Assembly: GCA_958510825.1 (NCBI GenBank)
Contig: OY294048.1
Span: forward strand, 9,193,589-9,257,588
Direction of reading: 5' to 3'
Length of the DNA stretch: 64,000 nucleotides
Origin: Brachypterus glaber
Taxonomy: Eukaryota > Arthropoda > Insecta > Coleoptera > Kateretidae
Numbering within the stretch: the first letter of the stretch is position 1; the number at the start of each line of letters is the position of its first letter. Both the position numbers and the translations under genes were made by a program. Under the pieces are notes generated by a model. The model did no database searches and was not told the origin of the DNA. It saw only the letters and a program-made list of their open reading frames with translations. Of this stretch, positions 42,531 through 54,458 are shown in pieces.

Positions 42531-43760
42531 ATTAAATATCTCAATAAAATATCAATTATGTAGCAGATAACTAAAAAGTGTTTTCAAAATACCTTTTAGT
42601 ATGTAGTATTTTTTTTGGACATCCTGTTCTGTTTCTTAAAAAAATAGATATTGGGCGTTAATTGGTACTTGATAATAAATTTCTAAAAAAAATTACATGT
42701 GAAAAATTTCTAAGTAACCTTTTTTGTAGCATAAATAAGCGTCATACGTCAATTTTTACCATGTTTTTACCCTGGTAAAGCCATTTTTTTATGTAAAAAC
42801 ATATTTTTTTTTGAATATTTCATTATTATTCAAAAATTATCTCACCTATATCGCCTTATTTCAACGTTTTTATATTTAAATAATAATAAAAATGATTAAC
42901 ATATTATCTACCTCAAAAAACCACCGGGCGCAACCTCTAAATATTTTTTTAAAAATCTGAAAAAAAATTAGGGTTTGTTTTTAACCTAAATAAACATTTA
43001 TAGGGGGTGGGACCCTAAAAAAATCCATTTCTTAATTTTTACTGGGCACCCTACTGCTTACTTCATTAATATAGTCTTCATTTTGCCAACTATACCGGTG
43101 GTATACGGGCTTTCCTATTTTGCTAAATATCTCAAAACTTGTCGGAGTGAAGTTAGGTTTTTTAAGCTTAGGGCAGCATAATCATTACCTTTAAGTGTGT
43201 AATTTCCTATCCACAATAGGCGTAATAAATTGTAACAAATTAAAACAAATTTAACATCTTCTGTAATGAATTTCAGTTTAATTTTTATAACTGTTAATAC
43301 TTCTTGTTATATTTCTTGCGGCGTTTAGAAAGAAAACAAAGTGATTTCAGGGTATAAGTTTGTGGTGATAAAAATAAAACAAGCCATAAAGATATGTAAT
43401 GCTACGCATTTCATTATATGCAACACGAAGTGGATTGAGTATTGCGTTTTCCTAAATACGTTACTTTTTCGAGAAGCAAAAAAAAAGTGATACCAAAATT
43501 TAAAAAAAAGCTAAAAAAATAAAAAAAATATTGTAAATATACTCCAGTATTTTTAGTTTTTGTGGGATATTAACTCATTAAAATACCACCCTAATACTGA
43601 TAAGTTATAAAAACGATGCGTATAAAAAATATCATCAGTGCTCTTATTGATCTCCTAAAAGAAAATTCAATTACAAAATAGCTTCTGGTCGACACAAAAA
43701 GAATTTTATTGATAAAAAAAACAACACTTCAAATCTGACTTTCAACTAATTAATGGATAC
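42531..43760. other. ~1.2 kb mostly unassigned DNA
   Basis: Includes a fragment of the AAGATATGTAATGCTACGC family at 43388-43480. Otherwise A/T runs without coding frames. Confidence 0.35.
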
Positions 43761-43761
43761 T

Positions 43762-43950
43762 GTCTAAAGAAGTGTTAAATCGAATCTCCCCTTCAGATCA
43801 GATAGGCAGCCACATAGGCGAACACAAATTGGATGGGTGACACCACGCATTGTTGTGAAATGCATTCGCGTTGATGTTGGTTCTTTGGTTAAGTGCAAAA
43901 GTCGCGAAACTAAAATGAATGGGCTACGATCCAACCAAACATATGTCTAA
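43762..43950. other. GC-richer stretch open on both strands
   Basis: A 60-codon span without stops on the plus strand, also open in one minus-strand frame. Near-even base composition (AACACAAATTGGATGGGTGA). No ATG at the start and no recognised motif. It adjoins the possible promoter/first-exon region at 44096. Confidence 0.2.
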
Positions 43951-44095
43951 ATTAGATTAAAAAAACTATGCCTTCGATAACTATTCCAACTTTGCATATA
44001 GCGACTTTTAATTAACGAAACGAAACGAGAAATAGTGGACTGCTAATTTAGGGGTTTTAATAAGCGTGTAGAAGGGAAAAAGGGATATCACTGAC

Positions 44096-44350
44096 CTTGC
44101 ATTTTGATGTACTTGACGTTCATGTGCACAGGCGGCTTCTTGTTGTTGAAGCAGTGAGGATAAATATGGTGTTTGGAAATATTTAACGATCAGAAAATAG
44201 GTATTTACAACTAATAGATTAACGACTTTTCGAATATTTAACGACGATTTTACATGATACCGACATATCACGAATTTAATAATAGCGTACGCGAACGACC
44301 GCTACCTACATCTTTTAAGCGACTTCTTGCTTGTCTGCAAAATAAATGAT
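44096..44350 (-). other. Possible 5' UTR and first coding exon of a gene
   Basis: On the minus strand a GC-richer leader (GGTCGTTCGCGTACGC near 44300) leads to CACATGAACG at 44123, which opens MNVKYIKMQ and ends at CAAG followed by GTCAGT (44095-44090), a good splice-donor match. The same frame is open upstream to a TGA near 44193. No downstream exon could be matched and I do not know the protein, so this may be chance. Confidence 0.2.
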
Positions 44351-44474
44351 TTAGGGGAATAAGGATAAGGCTCGAGTATTATACGGTAGTTTCGAATTTC
44401 CCAAAATCGCCAAAAACGTCCCATACGAGATTGACATAAATAAAAATTAAAAAAAAAAAAACTTAAAATATCGC

Positions 44475-45236
44475 ATTTTTTAGCACAAAAAATTAAAAAA
44501 TTAAAACCCTAAAAAAAATGTTTGAAGTCGATATCTCAACTCGTTCAAAAGTTAAGAGGGTGACTTTTGGACCGCTCTGTATATTAAAACTCAATTTTCT
44601 TTTTTTTTCTTTGTAAGACGTCGTAAGAAAAATAATGGGATCAGCTAGCTTTTTTACTCTCAAATTTGTTTTCAGCTCCCAAAAATACGTAAGAAAAGTA
44701 TAGCAAAGCAAAGTAAATTAATGACGGGATTTTTTAGCACAAAAAATTGAAAAATTAAAACCCTAAAAAAAATGTTTGAAGTCGATATCTCAACTCGTTC
44801 AAAAGTTAAGAGGGTGACTTTTGGACCGCTCTGTATATTAAAACTCAATTTTCTTTTTTTTTCTTTGTAAAACGTCGTAAGAAAAATAATGGGATCAGCT
44901 AGCTTTTTTACTCTCAAATTTGTTTTCAGCTCCCAAAAATACGTAAGAAAAGTATAGCAAAGCAAAGTAAGTTAATGAAGGGATTTTTTAGCACAAAAAA
45001 TTGAAAAATTAAAACCCTAAAAAAAATGTTTGAAGTCGATATCTCAACTCGTTCAAAAGTTAAGAGGGTGACTTTTGGACCGCTCTGTATATTAAAACTC
45101 AATTTTCTTTTTTTTTCTTTGTAAGACGTCGTAAGAAAAATAATGGGATCAGCTAGCTTTTTTACTCTCAAATTTGTTTTCAGCTCCCAAAAATACGTAA
45201 GAAAAGTATAGCAAAGCAAAGTAAGTTAATGACGGG
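44475..45236 (-). repeat. Tandem array, 254-base unit x3
   Basis: Units start at 44475, 44729 and 44983 and are nearly identical. Each contains the right terminal ~110 bases of the CAGNGCGGTCC foldback (TCGATATCTCAACTCG, AGGGTGACTTTTGGACCGCT, CTGTATA) joined to about 140 bases of other DNA (GACGTCGTAAGAAAAATAAT, GGATCAGCTAGC). The repeating minus-strand open frames are a result of the array. Confidence 0.95.
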
Positions 45237-45510
45237 ACTTTTGCTTATCGTGGATAACATTAGCAGCTATATCCGCAAAATATTCAGTGTAAAGTTGAAC
45301 TCATATTTTCTTACTTGTTGAAATTTGGCAAATGTGTTTTGAATATAAAGTGCGAGTAATTCCAAGATACATATCACTAATCCGATTTGTACAAGTTTTA
45401 CATGCAGTAGGTTTCTGTGATTTATGTTATGTTATTTTTAGGTGGTAATGGATGTACTCCAAACAAAAATATTTTTATCTACATAGAAAAAATGTTTTTA
45501 TCTATACACA
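45237..45510. other. Unassigned DNA
   Basis: No recognisable feature. Confidence 0.35.
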
Positions 45511-45519
45511 CTATTTTAG

Positions 45520-46605
45520 TACGGGTAGGGGTCTTTACAGCGACTTTACCGAGCATAGACTTTAGCGCGAAAGCCATTACCGTGAAGAAGGGTTCAATAC
45601 CGCGCATGGACTTTACCGCGAAAACCATTACCACGAAAACCATTACCACGCATAATTATTATTTTTTTTTTTGAAGTAATAAAGATTAAATAGAAAAAAT
45701 AAATATTTTGTAGAAAACAATCAAACATTTCTAACTGATAGAGCTGCTGGGTCAGAGTTGTGGCCATTACTACTTTCCTTTAAAATATTTCCGTCCGAAG
45801 TATGCAAACGTCCCTTTCAACAAAGCACGTCGTAATTTACGCATTTTTTTTAATTTTTAACAGTCTTTTCTTTATTGTATTTGAAATGTTTATATACAGC
45901 GAGGTCTTTGCCCCTAGCACTTTTCATTATTTCGATCGACATGAGGATTCGTACTAAACTGATTGTTAATCAGCAATTTTAGCATCAGCAATGGGAGGAT
46001 TGGTGTAGTGGACTACCGCGTCGTATTTGACGAGTTTACTACCCAAAATAGCGTGAGTTCGATTCTCACCGGCGCCGATTAGCCTTTTTCAGTTAATTAA
46101 TAATTGAAATTTGGCGAAGGCGTAAGTGAAGCGGACACTCCCTATAAATTGGTTCGAAAGTCAATTAAAGCCGGTGGTTCCCTCTACTACTAGCCCACAC
46201 AAGTCCTGGACTTAGGGGATGCTTAATTAAGTAGAATAGTACGGGGTTAAACAAAATGTAATGTAATGTAATGTAATTTATATAAATTAATCGATCTAAA
46301 TTTAAAAAAACACACATAAAATACCCAAACACAGATATATGGGTACATTTAGTAAACGTTCCACTTTATCAATAAAAATTCAAACCAAAACCAAAACTAA
46401 CCAAACCAAACTGCCATCAATCCCACGGAAATACCCTTATATAAAATAAAAATAATGTATAACGATTTTCGCTGTAAAAGTCATACGCGGTAAAGACCGT
46501 TTGCCGTAATGAACTGCGCGGTAATAGTCTTCGCGGTAAAGGACATGCGCCGTAATGGACTGCGCCGTTAATGGTCTTCGCGGTTGTTTTTTCGCTGGAA
46601 AGTCC
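45520..46605. mobile_element. Element with inverted ~20-base GGTAAW repeat clusters, split by a SINE
   Basis: Two clusters face each other: 45535-45655 (plus strand CTTTACCGCGAAAACCATTA, ACCACGAAAACCATTACCAC) and 46465-46590 (GCGGTAATAGTCTTCGCGGT, GCGCCGTAATGGACTGCGC). In one orientation both are irregular tandem copies of (T)GCGCGGTAAWGTCYWT. The material between contains a SINE (45991-46277). I infer a foldback-type element whose ends are arrays of short transposase-site-like repeats. No transposase seen. Confidence 0.6.
45991..46277 (+). mobile_element. tRNA-derived SINE, forward copy
   Basis: 287 bases. tRNA-like head GGGAGGATTGGTGTAGTGG (A box near 46001-46012) and GTGAGTTCGATTCTCAC (B box near 46055-46065, with a perfect 5-base T stem), a tRNA-unrelated body (TTTTTCAGTTAATTAATAAT, GTCCTGGACTTAGGGGATG) and a tail of four ATGTA units. 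The Pol III boxes are intact, unlike the copy at 25217. The acceptor ends do not pair, so it is not a tRNA gene. Confidence 0.92.
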
Positions 46606-46619
46606 GGCACCCTTTTAGT

Positions 46620-47600
46620 ACACTAGTAATCTTCATCACAAACTTGACAATCATTAGCAGGACCAAATATCCCATTAGGCCTAATGTGAAATATATAGGA
46701 ATTCTAGAAAATATCCTAGGGATGCAAATTTTTAGTTGTAGACCTCTTTTTTGGTCTTCAAGTATGAAGAAGTTTTCTCATAAGTACAGAAGGTTACTTT
46801 ACAATTTCTCTTTGAGGTAGGCCCCTGGGGCCCCTTGGAGCGGTAACTTTAGTAAATCCAATCCTGATCATTACTTAAAGTTCAGTTAGGTGATTTACGA
46901 ACTGGCTTTTTAAACGTCCGACGTAACATAACCTAACTCTTTGGTTTAGGTCGGTTTTTTGGCCTGTTTGATGTTTTTGATGCTAATTGAATGGAAAGAA
47001 TATAGTTCTAAAGGTATTTTTATTACTATAGGCTATTATGTAAGTTTTCACTTTACCAGTTATACCAACATACATCATTGATAATAATGTAGTCGTAATA
47101 GTAACTGGCACCTGTGAGCTGAGGCAAGGGGAAGAGAAGAGAAAGTTTTGCGTGTAACCTATAGGTGCCAGGTGCCAATTGATATTGAGTAAACAGTATC
47201 TTTTGTTTCATTCATTGTCCAACTATACAAATTTGGTAGCCCTGCCCTTTGTTTAGTTTATCTACGGCTTTGTTCTCATGTTAATTTTGCTATGTTATAC
47301 ATATTTTGTATCAAATAAATCAAACTTTCCAGTAAAGTAACATAATTTATGGAAGAAACTATAAAAATTATTTATTCCTTCTGTTTTATCAAGACCTTGC
47401 GTTAAAATTGATGAAGTCGTTTGCTTACGCATGTGCATTATGTACATCAAATTCGCAAATTTTGAATGAACCATCAAGGAATTATTATGAATGAGCTTTT
47501 TATCGGTAAATAGGATTTCTGGTAAATTTGAAACAGCAACAGTGTGAGATCTTTAATTTACTATATAATAATATGTAATAAACAAGATGAAACGTTAAAA
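46620..47600. other. ~1 kb unassigned DNA
   Basis: An ATG-less frame at 46584-46820 and a short minus frame at 47295-47477 show no motif. AGGTGCCAGGTGCCA is at 47164. Confidence 0.35.
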
Positions 47601-47616
47601 GCATCCGGTCAAAACA

Positions 47617-47955
47617 TCGGCACTATTGTACACTAGAGCCATCTAGTTTGAAAATTTCAAACTAGGTGTTTTGTTTGATTTTAAATTCTGTATCTTTAAA
47701 ACATTATATTCCAGCAAAAAACTGTATATAACATTTTTTATAGGGCTTAAAAAGATCTTTTATTTAAAATATAATTTTTTGAAATCGGGTTATAAATATG
47801 TGAGATATGCTAAAAAAACCTTTTACTGCTTTAAACATTTTTTGAATGGTCTAAAACGTCGAGAAATGTGAAAAAAACGTGGTCAAAGATTTTGACTTTT
47901 CGGCGAAGATTCTAATACATCGACACTCTTAGTAGCACTAAGTGCCGATGTAAAA
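47617..47955. mobile_element. Possible short TIR element (ACATCGGCACT ends)
   Basis: ACATCGGCACT at 47617 is mirrored by AGTGCCGATGT near 47945. Inside, CTAGTTTGAAAATTTCAAAC starts an 11-base-arm palindrome (47645-47667). No target duplication was defined. Confidence 0.4.
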
Positions 47956-48016
47956 TACCCATAAGCAAAAATATACATTAAAAGCTTTAAAACCCTAAAA
48001 ATCAGCCAATAAATAA

Positions 48017-48116
48017 TATAGGGGCGTATACACCATTTTTTATGGTTTTAGGTTTAGTTTATTAAACCAAACCTAAAACTGTCAGTCTAAAAAAAAATGG
48101 CGTATACGCCCTTATG
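48017..48116. mobile_element. 100-base hairpin MITE
   Basis: ATAGGGGCGTATACACCATT is mirrored by AATGGCGTATACGCCCTTAT. Inside, TTTTAGGTTTAGTTTATTAA is the left part of an inner hairpin around AGGTTT. Confidence 0.75.
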
Positions 48117-48119
48117 TTA

Positions 48120-48935
48120 TGTAGCCCTCGAATGATCAAATTAAATTTTAATCGTCAAATGTTGTATTTCTGACCCGGTATAACACTAATTGCAAATGAT
48201 ACAAAATTAAAATGAATTTGCCTTTTTTAATTTTCCGGAGGTATAATAATAATTATTATATTTATACACTATAATTATTATAAAATTTAAAATATTTTAG
48301 GTACTCGGAAACGGTTAAAGCAACAAAATTCCCATGAATATACCGCTTTAATTAACATGTAATGATTTTTAATGGATTTGTAATTTAGATAAACATTTAT
48401 TATCTAAAGATCTTAGGTTTATTAGATAAGCTGAAATTCATGGAATTTTATCTGAATTTCATTTAAATTTCATTGGTTAAAAATATTTAAATAAAATCAC
48501 GTCACGTTATGTTACTTGATATTTACAAATTGTACTCGACATCGGATGTAGCTTGTAAGCGAGATTTTCAATTTGATATTCAAATTTGGAGCTGTTTTTC
48601 TTTTCTAATCTCATGATATGTAATACAATAGGGTGGTTCTTATATTTTTTTTATGATCTTAAAAGTTTTATTTAGGTGTTACTAGAAAATTTTTAAAATA
48701 TGATACTGATCAAACTTCTTTAATCTAAGTCCTAATTAGACTCCTAAAATTCGTAAATTACCCATTAATCGTAAAAAATCGTCTGTAATTTTTGTATTAG
48801 TAAAAAATTTAAAGGGCTTGAAATCTAATTTTTTTCCTTTTGAGTATACAAAATTATGTGCCAAAAAAAATACCAAAATATTCTAACCCGTGCCGTAACA
48901 CTAAAATTTACGAATTTCTACCATGAATGTGAGTC
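48120..48935. other. AT-rich DNA, nothing assigned
   Basis: No gene or repeat found. Confidence 0.4.
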
Positions 48936-48939
48936 CAAC

Positions 48940-49140
48940 TAGGAACCCTATCACACAAGTGACGTTTAATGTCACTTTATTTAGGGTCCCTAAGCCAAAC
49001 GGCAAACAAACATTTTAAAAATGTATTTTTTTTTAAATTTAATATATACTAATAGTATTAAAATTACTTAACTAAAACGAGCTAACTATTTAGAAGCTCT
49101 TATTTGGCACTTAGCTCGTTTTGTTTTAGTTAAATCTTTA
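48940..49140. repeat. Two small adjacent hairpins
   Basis: The first pairs AGGAACCCTA and AAGTGAC with GTCACTT and TAGGGTCCCT (48942-48992). The second pairs AACTAAAACGAGCTAA with TTAGCTCGTTTTGTTTTAGTT (49070-49134). Confidence 0.65.
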
Positions 49141-49420
49141 ATATTATGAATAAATGTTGGCACATAATTTTGTATGATCAAAAGGAAAAAAATAAGATTT
49201 CAAGCTCTTTAAATTTTACACATAAAAAAAGCAATAAAATATTTTCGATTTTTTTTACTTTCCTTGGGGAAAGTAATATAATATCCACCTTAATACTGAC
49301 ACGATCTGGGGGAGGATTTATATATTAGTAGGTGGGTCGAAAAATGTTTTTTTTTTAGTTTTCGGGTAGGGCTAGAAGGCTTCTCAATGCGTTAGAAATA
49401 TGTCTGTAAATTTTGACAAT

Positions 49421-49862
49421 GATTGGCAATGGAGAACATCTCCCAGAATCAACAGGAAAATCGAAATATACCACAGTGGAAAAAAAACAGGTACAAAATT
49501 CTGAATTTTTCATACTATTTTGATACCGCTGATTTCGAATAAAATAACGAAAAAATTTAAAAAAAAATCCGCGCCATTTCGCTATCCGGTGCCATTTTGA
49601 ATTTTTAAGTTATTGACATTGGTCCACATCAACATAATAAAAAGAAGCTATCTGACACATTTTTAGAAAGATCAAAGAAAAAATAAAATTTTGGAATACC
49701 CTGATGGCGCAGATTTTTTTTTATTTTTTTTATTTTATTCGAAAACAGGGATGTCAAAAATAGTCGTAAATATTCCTCCCTGTTTTTTTTTTCTGGCCCA
49801 CTTGGAATATTTTGATTTTGCGGTTGATTCTGGGATATGTTCCCCATTGCCAATCATTTTTC
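49421..49862. mobile_element. 442-base foldback element
   Basis: GATTGGCAATGGAGAACATC and CCCAGAATCAACAGG in the left arm are mirrored near 49820-49860. The pair TTTCGAATAAAATAA / TTATTCGAAAA lies closer to the centre. Arms are about 170 bases and diverged. A fragment is at 10230. The frames on both strands are artefacts of the mirrored arms. Confidence 0.7.
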
Positions 49863-50525
49863 GACCTACCCTAGTGTATATCAATCAAAAAATTGCTATT
49901 AATTAAATAAAAAATTTCTATCCATGTACAAGGCTTTCTTTAGTCATATGGTATGGTGATTCTAAATAAAAAAGTATAAACCTTATAAGGTTCCCAGTAA
50001 TAGAACACCGTCTACTATACCATCGTCTCAGGTTGACATACTTCTAACGCTGTTTACATCGATAAATGTATCATCATAAATACATAAATCTGGTGGCAAA
50101 ATCTCGTAAAAATAGGCGTCTAATCAGATTAAATGCGGCGCGGGCGTATGCGGCGAGAATGGCACGCATATTATACGCGTCACCAGATGAAATGATTATA
50201 ATCTGCACACTGCCTTGGACGTTTTCCGTAATGTCATAAAATATACATACATGCTGCTTTGATATGAAATAAAGCAGCAAGTAAAACTTAAGGTCTAGTT
50301 AAGGGCCTATCCGAGCCCAACATAACGTTTTAAGCCTGCGCACAAGACGGCACATCATCATTTTCGAGGCTTTTAGCATCCAAAGGAACCCGATCCAGGA
50401 CCTGGCGATTTGCAAGAAGCTTAATTTGAATGTACTTTAAAACATATACAGCTGGGAGCAAATAATGAAATAAAAATGTTCACCAGCTCTTAGACTAAAA
50501 AGAGAATAATAGCGGTATAAGATAC
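49863..50525. other. Unassigned DNA with a GC-rich patch
   Basis: 50130-50185 (AATGCGGCGCGGGCGTATGC) is locally GC-rich. A 68-codon minus-strand frame covers it without recognisable motifs. Confidence 0.3.
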
Positions 50526-50527
50526 CG

Positions 50528-50660
50528 GTGCAACATAGGATCACTTCATCTTAGTCTTACTTTGTTCTTTCGTTAGTTTTCGGTTTTTGGACTTGGAAGA
50601 AAAAACGAAAACAAGAGCAAAAACAGACCAAGTACAAATGAAGTGACCCTAGTGCAGCAG
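50528..50660. mobile_element. ~130-base hairpin repeat
   Basis: AGGATCACTTCATCTTAGTC is mirrored by GACCAAGTACAAATGAAGTG / ACCCT. TTTCGTTAGTTTTCGG and CGAAAACAAGAGC form the inner arms. Confidence 0.55.
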
Positions 50661-51110
50661 TTGGTGCTAAAATATATATTCCTATTACTGCATTTTTCAA
50701 TAGTTTAGTAGTATGCTGGCAATGTAGCATTATGACGGAAACACGTGAGACGCAATATTAGAAATATACCTACTTTCTTGGAATAAATATTCGTTGTGGT
50801 ACTAATAAAATAAAATTCTGTACGTGTAAGCGAGACCGACACCCCATAAAGGTTTTATACTTATAAGTATAATAAAGAATACGCCAAGTGTAAGTGTAAT
50901 AAAAAATGTTTCAACCCCTAATGGACAATGTTAGCGGTTTGAGCTTATTATTAAATCGTATAGATTTTATGTTACTTAATATTGCAAAACCATCAAAACT
51001 TAAATATCAGCAATCCGCAATCGCAACCCATTAAACATTGGTTTAAACTGGCCATTTTCAGTTCGCGCTAAAAATCTAAATAAATGATGACGTCATCACG
51101 TGCTTGTCAA
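50661..51110. other. Unassigned DNA
   Basis: No gene or repeat found. ATGACGTCAT occurs at 51087. Confidence 0.35.
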
Positions 51111-51114
51111 TATA

Positions 51115-51748
51115 ACATTAACCAAATTTTATTATCTTAACTATAACATACTATGGCTTGAAGAGTGTTGTTTAAATGACGTCATAGTTAGTTGGTAAAG
51201 TAAAAGTAAAATCTTTTTCGAGGTTAAAAAGTTAATTGAGTTGTTTATTTTGCGATATTTGAAATTGAGAATCAAAAATGAGGTCTACAAGGAAAAAATT
51301 AGGCTTGTCCAAACTTTGCAAGAACATTTTTGCGTAAAGCTTATAAATTACTTACTTGTATTTAACTCATTTATTATAGGTACCTACATTATCCACAAAT
51401 GATATGTGACGATTATTTAAAATTAATTCAGTTTAATCCGTTCTTGCACAAAAAAGTGCCTGGCAAAACAATCTTACAAATATTTTTAACGTCTGGCTTA
51501 CCCAAAAAAATTATATCTAACCTATTTTTTCCTCTTCTTGTTCGAAAAAATATGATTTGGAGTGAACAGAAATATAATAGAAAAGGATAGAAATACTTAC
51601 TATGTGAGCAAACCACCTAGGGTACGTGGTTACTACGAATAGTTAGTGTGACGTCATTGTTTGTTGTAGTTAAGTAATAAAATGTGTGTAGTATGCTATT
51701 CTTCATACTAGTATGTTATAGTTACGATAATAAAATTTGGTTAATGTG
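51115..51748. mobile_element. 634-base TIR element with internal TGACGTCA motifs
   Basis: ACATTAACCAAATTTTATTA and AACTATAACATACTA at the left are mirrored at 51700-51748. Inside the arms, ATGACGTCATAGTTAGT (51176) faces its mirror AGTTAGTGTGACGTCAT (51637). The small frames at 51399-51616 on both strands have no recognisable content. Confidence 0.75.
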
Positions 51749-51776
51749 ACTTAAAATAATAATGACTTAAAACCTA

Positions 51777-51777
<1 letters not shown>

Positions 51778-51807
<30 letters not shown>

Positions 51808-51823
51808 AATAAATAAACAGTAA
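51778..51823. repeat. (AAAT)n microsatellite
   Basis: Nine or so AAAT units with one AAAATAAAT interruption. Confidence 0.95.
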
Positions 51824-51824
51824 A

Positions 51825-52490
51825 CAGAACGAATAGCATATCGTCAATAAACACATTTTTAGGACAGTTTTTAAAAACAGCAAATCCAATATGGCATTTA
51901 AAAAAAACTGTTTTTCAATTGTTTTTTTCGTTTTTCAAAAAAAAAAACTTTTGTTTTAAGGAACCTAGCCTTATTCTTTTTTTGACAGCATTATTTTATT
52001 TTACGTTTTAAATAATTTAACATTTTAGAAAAATTCAGTGTAGTATCTATCATTATGATTAGTATTAGTACAATGGATTTCGTAGCATTACATATCTTCA
52101 CGACTAGTTTGACAACCTCATAATAATATAATAACTCTATGTTTATTATAGATAAAGTTTCAGATATGTGATGTGTCTGGATAGATATATAAATTATTAA
52201 TTAATAATTGCATAATTATTAATTAAATCCTAATAATTATATTTAAAAAATAAAAAATATATTCACTTTTAATAGATTCATGACAAAAAAATTATCATTT
52301 ATTGAATACCTATAGGTGTAGTAGTGTAGGTTCAAAATAACACGATTTTTTAAAAGTTTTAAGTCCCCCTCTCATGTCGTGAAAAATACAAAATAAAGAT
52401 TGTGTGCCAAATTTTAGTTCAAAATAATGTAACTATGATCCGCCCCCACTTCATGGAAAATCAAAAAACTTTTTTTATCAGATTTGCCTG
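51825..52490. other. AT-rich DNA
   Basis: Includes a reverse fragment of the dispersed family at 52070-52115 (GTAGCATTACATATCTTCAC). Otherwise nothing. Confidence 0.4.
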
Positions 52491-54091
52491 CACACTGGGC
52501 TTAAATATATTATAGGGTAAATGGGATTGGCAACGCTAAACTACAGTGCATTTAATTAGAATAGGGTTCACACGTCATAAAACCATCAACAGTAAAATCG
52601 AAACGTATGTAGGTCAAAAGTTATTGGTAAAAGTTCTTTGCCGATGGCCATGTTAAATATTTTAGATTAGTTTGATAAGGTATTAGGTGAATCTAGTAGA
52701 ATTTTGCCCGTATAATTCGAATTCGTTCGCAGAAATGTTCTGTCGTACTTGGTTTAAAAGATATTGGTTTTTGAAAAATGAACTTTTTCTATTTTTTGCC
52801 ATTTTTAAACAATCATAAAAAAATTATCTAACATAATGGAACATTCTGGTTTGGTTTATGTTATAGTAGGAACTTTTATATTTTAAAATCAACTTTTAAA
52901 GTTTCGAAATACCCATTTTTTTATATAATAATAGTGGCTTTTTTAAATCTTGTTTTTGGACAAAAATATATATAGGTTGGTTAGTGTATTATCACGACTT
53001 GTCAAAAGTGTAATTTATTTGACAATTTCCGAGATTTGCATGAAGGATGTTAGAGCCACTAACTTAGAGGACTAGATTTTTTCCTATTATTTTTATTGAT
53101 TTACTTATAAAAGACTCTTGCTAAGGGGTACTTCTTTATATATTTGTATAATTATGAATGTAATTATAATATAAATATTAACTTGGGTGATACCCAGTAG
53201 CGAACCCAGTAGCGAACTGGGTACTTAGACCCCGGGACGACGAGGTCCTAAGGGGCTCTTCTAATGACCAAAGGGGAGTCCAAGAATGGGTAATAAGAGG
53301 CCCGCGAAATGGTCAAAGGAGGCCCGCGTAAAGTTCTACATAAATGCATCTGTACATATACCGAAAAAGACAATATAAGTAATAATAATTTGTAAGATTT
53401 TTATTTTGCTAAAATCTTAAAATATACTTTACATACTTTATATAACAACCTATATGTGCCTCAAAGAAAATTCGACAACAGCTTTTTTTAAACGCCCGAC
53501 GTAACTGGAGTCTTCAATCATATTAATTTTATATTTTTAATATAATACAATATAATAAACTAAGAAAGGTGTTATTTAAAAATGACAATTAAAACACTGC
53601 CCAACCTATCAACATTTTTTTCGAAGAACAAGATTTAAAAAAAAACCCTATTGTTATATGAAAACACGGGTATTTCGAAACTTTAAGATTTGATTTTAAA
53701 ATATAAAAGTTCCTACTATAACATAAACCAAACCAGAATGTTCCATTATGTTAGATAATTTTTTTATGATTGTTTAAAAATGGCAAAAAATAGAAAAAGT
53801 CATTTTTTCAAAAACCAATATCTTTTAAACGAAGTACGACAGAACATTTCTGCGAACGAATTCGAATTCTACGGGCAAAATTCTACTAGATTCACCTAAT
53901 ACCTTATCAAACTAATCTAAAATATTTAACATGGCCATCGGCAAAGAACTTTTATCAATAACTTTTGACCTGCATACGTTTCGATTTTACTGTTGATGGT
54001 TTTATGATGTGTGAACCCTATTCTAATGAAATGCACTGTAGTTTAGCGTTGCCAATCCCATTTACCCTAAAATATATTCAAGCCCAGTGTG
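52491..54091. mobile_element. 1.6 kb foldback element with ~500-base arms
   Basis: Starts CACACTGGGCTTAAATAT and ends in its mirror. Arms at about 52491-52990 and 53595-54091 share GGGTAAATGGGATTGGCAAC, GTTCACACGTCATAAAACCA and TTCGAATTCGTTCGCAGAAA. CCTG abuts both ends (52487-52490 and 54092-54095), a possible 4-base target duplication. The 600-base spacer contains a GC-rich patch (53200-53340, ACCCCGGGACGACGAGG) with AGTAGCGAACC repeated twice. No transposase frame found. Confidence 0.9.
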
Positions 54092-54095
54092 CCTG

Positions 54096-54455
54096 ATGTA
54101 ACATGTCATTTAAAATGCATAAAATTAAATATGTGCTAAATTTATATTAAAAAACGAAATTTGGCATCTATCTACATTGCAAAATTAGAATTTTTACAAT
54201 TTTTATTAAGTTCACTGCCATTTGTATGAAAAGGTATACACGCTAGTTGGGTCCAGTGCGCCACGTGTATGATTTTATATACACGCACAATAACATAGTT
54301 ACTGTGCGTGTATGCTTCAGGAGAACGCTTGGCATGAGTTTCTTATGGCGGGATGGTTGGTCTAGCGTAAAATTACATTGCAAAAAACTTAACCGGATTT
54401 TATTTTAAAAATGTCCAGAAGAGAAGGATTTTAAAAGAAAACACAATTCTGCATT
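54096..54455. other. Unassigned DNA
   Basis: Contains an imperfect inverted pair TACACGCACA/TGTGCGTGTA near 54283-54316. No gene. Confidence 0.35.
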
Positions 54456-54458
54456 CCT

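Noticed and set aside
44493..45219. Three near-identical minus-strand frames of up to 97 codons
   Set aside because: They repeat because of the 254-base tandem array. Their content is transposon terminus plus AT-rich DNA.
45991..46080. Functional tRNA gene
   Set aside because: Only the T arm pairs. A second copy with the same non-tRNA body and tail shows it is a SINE.
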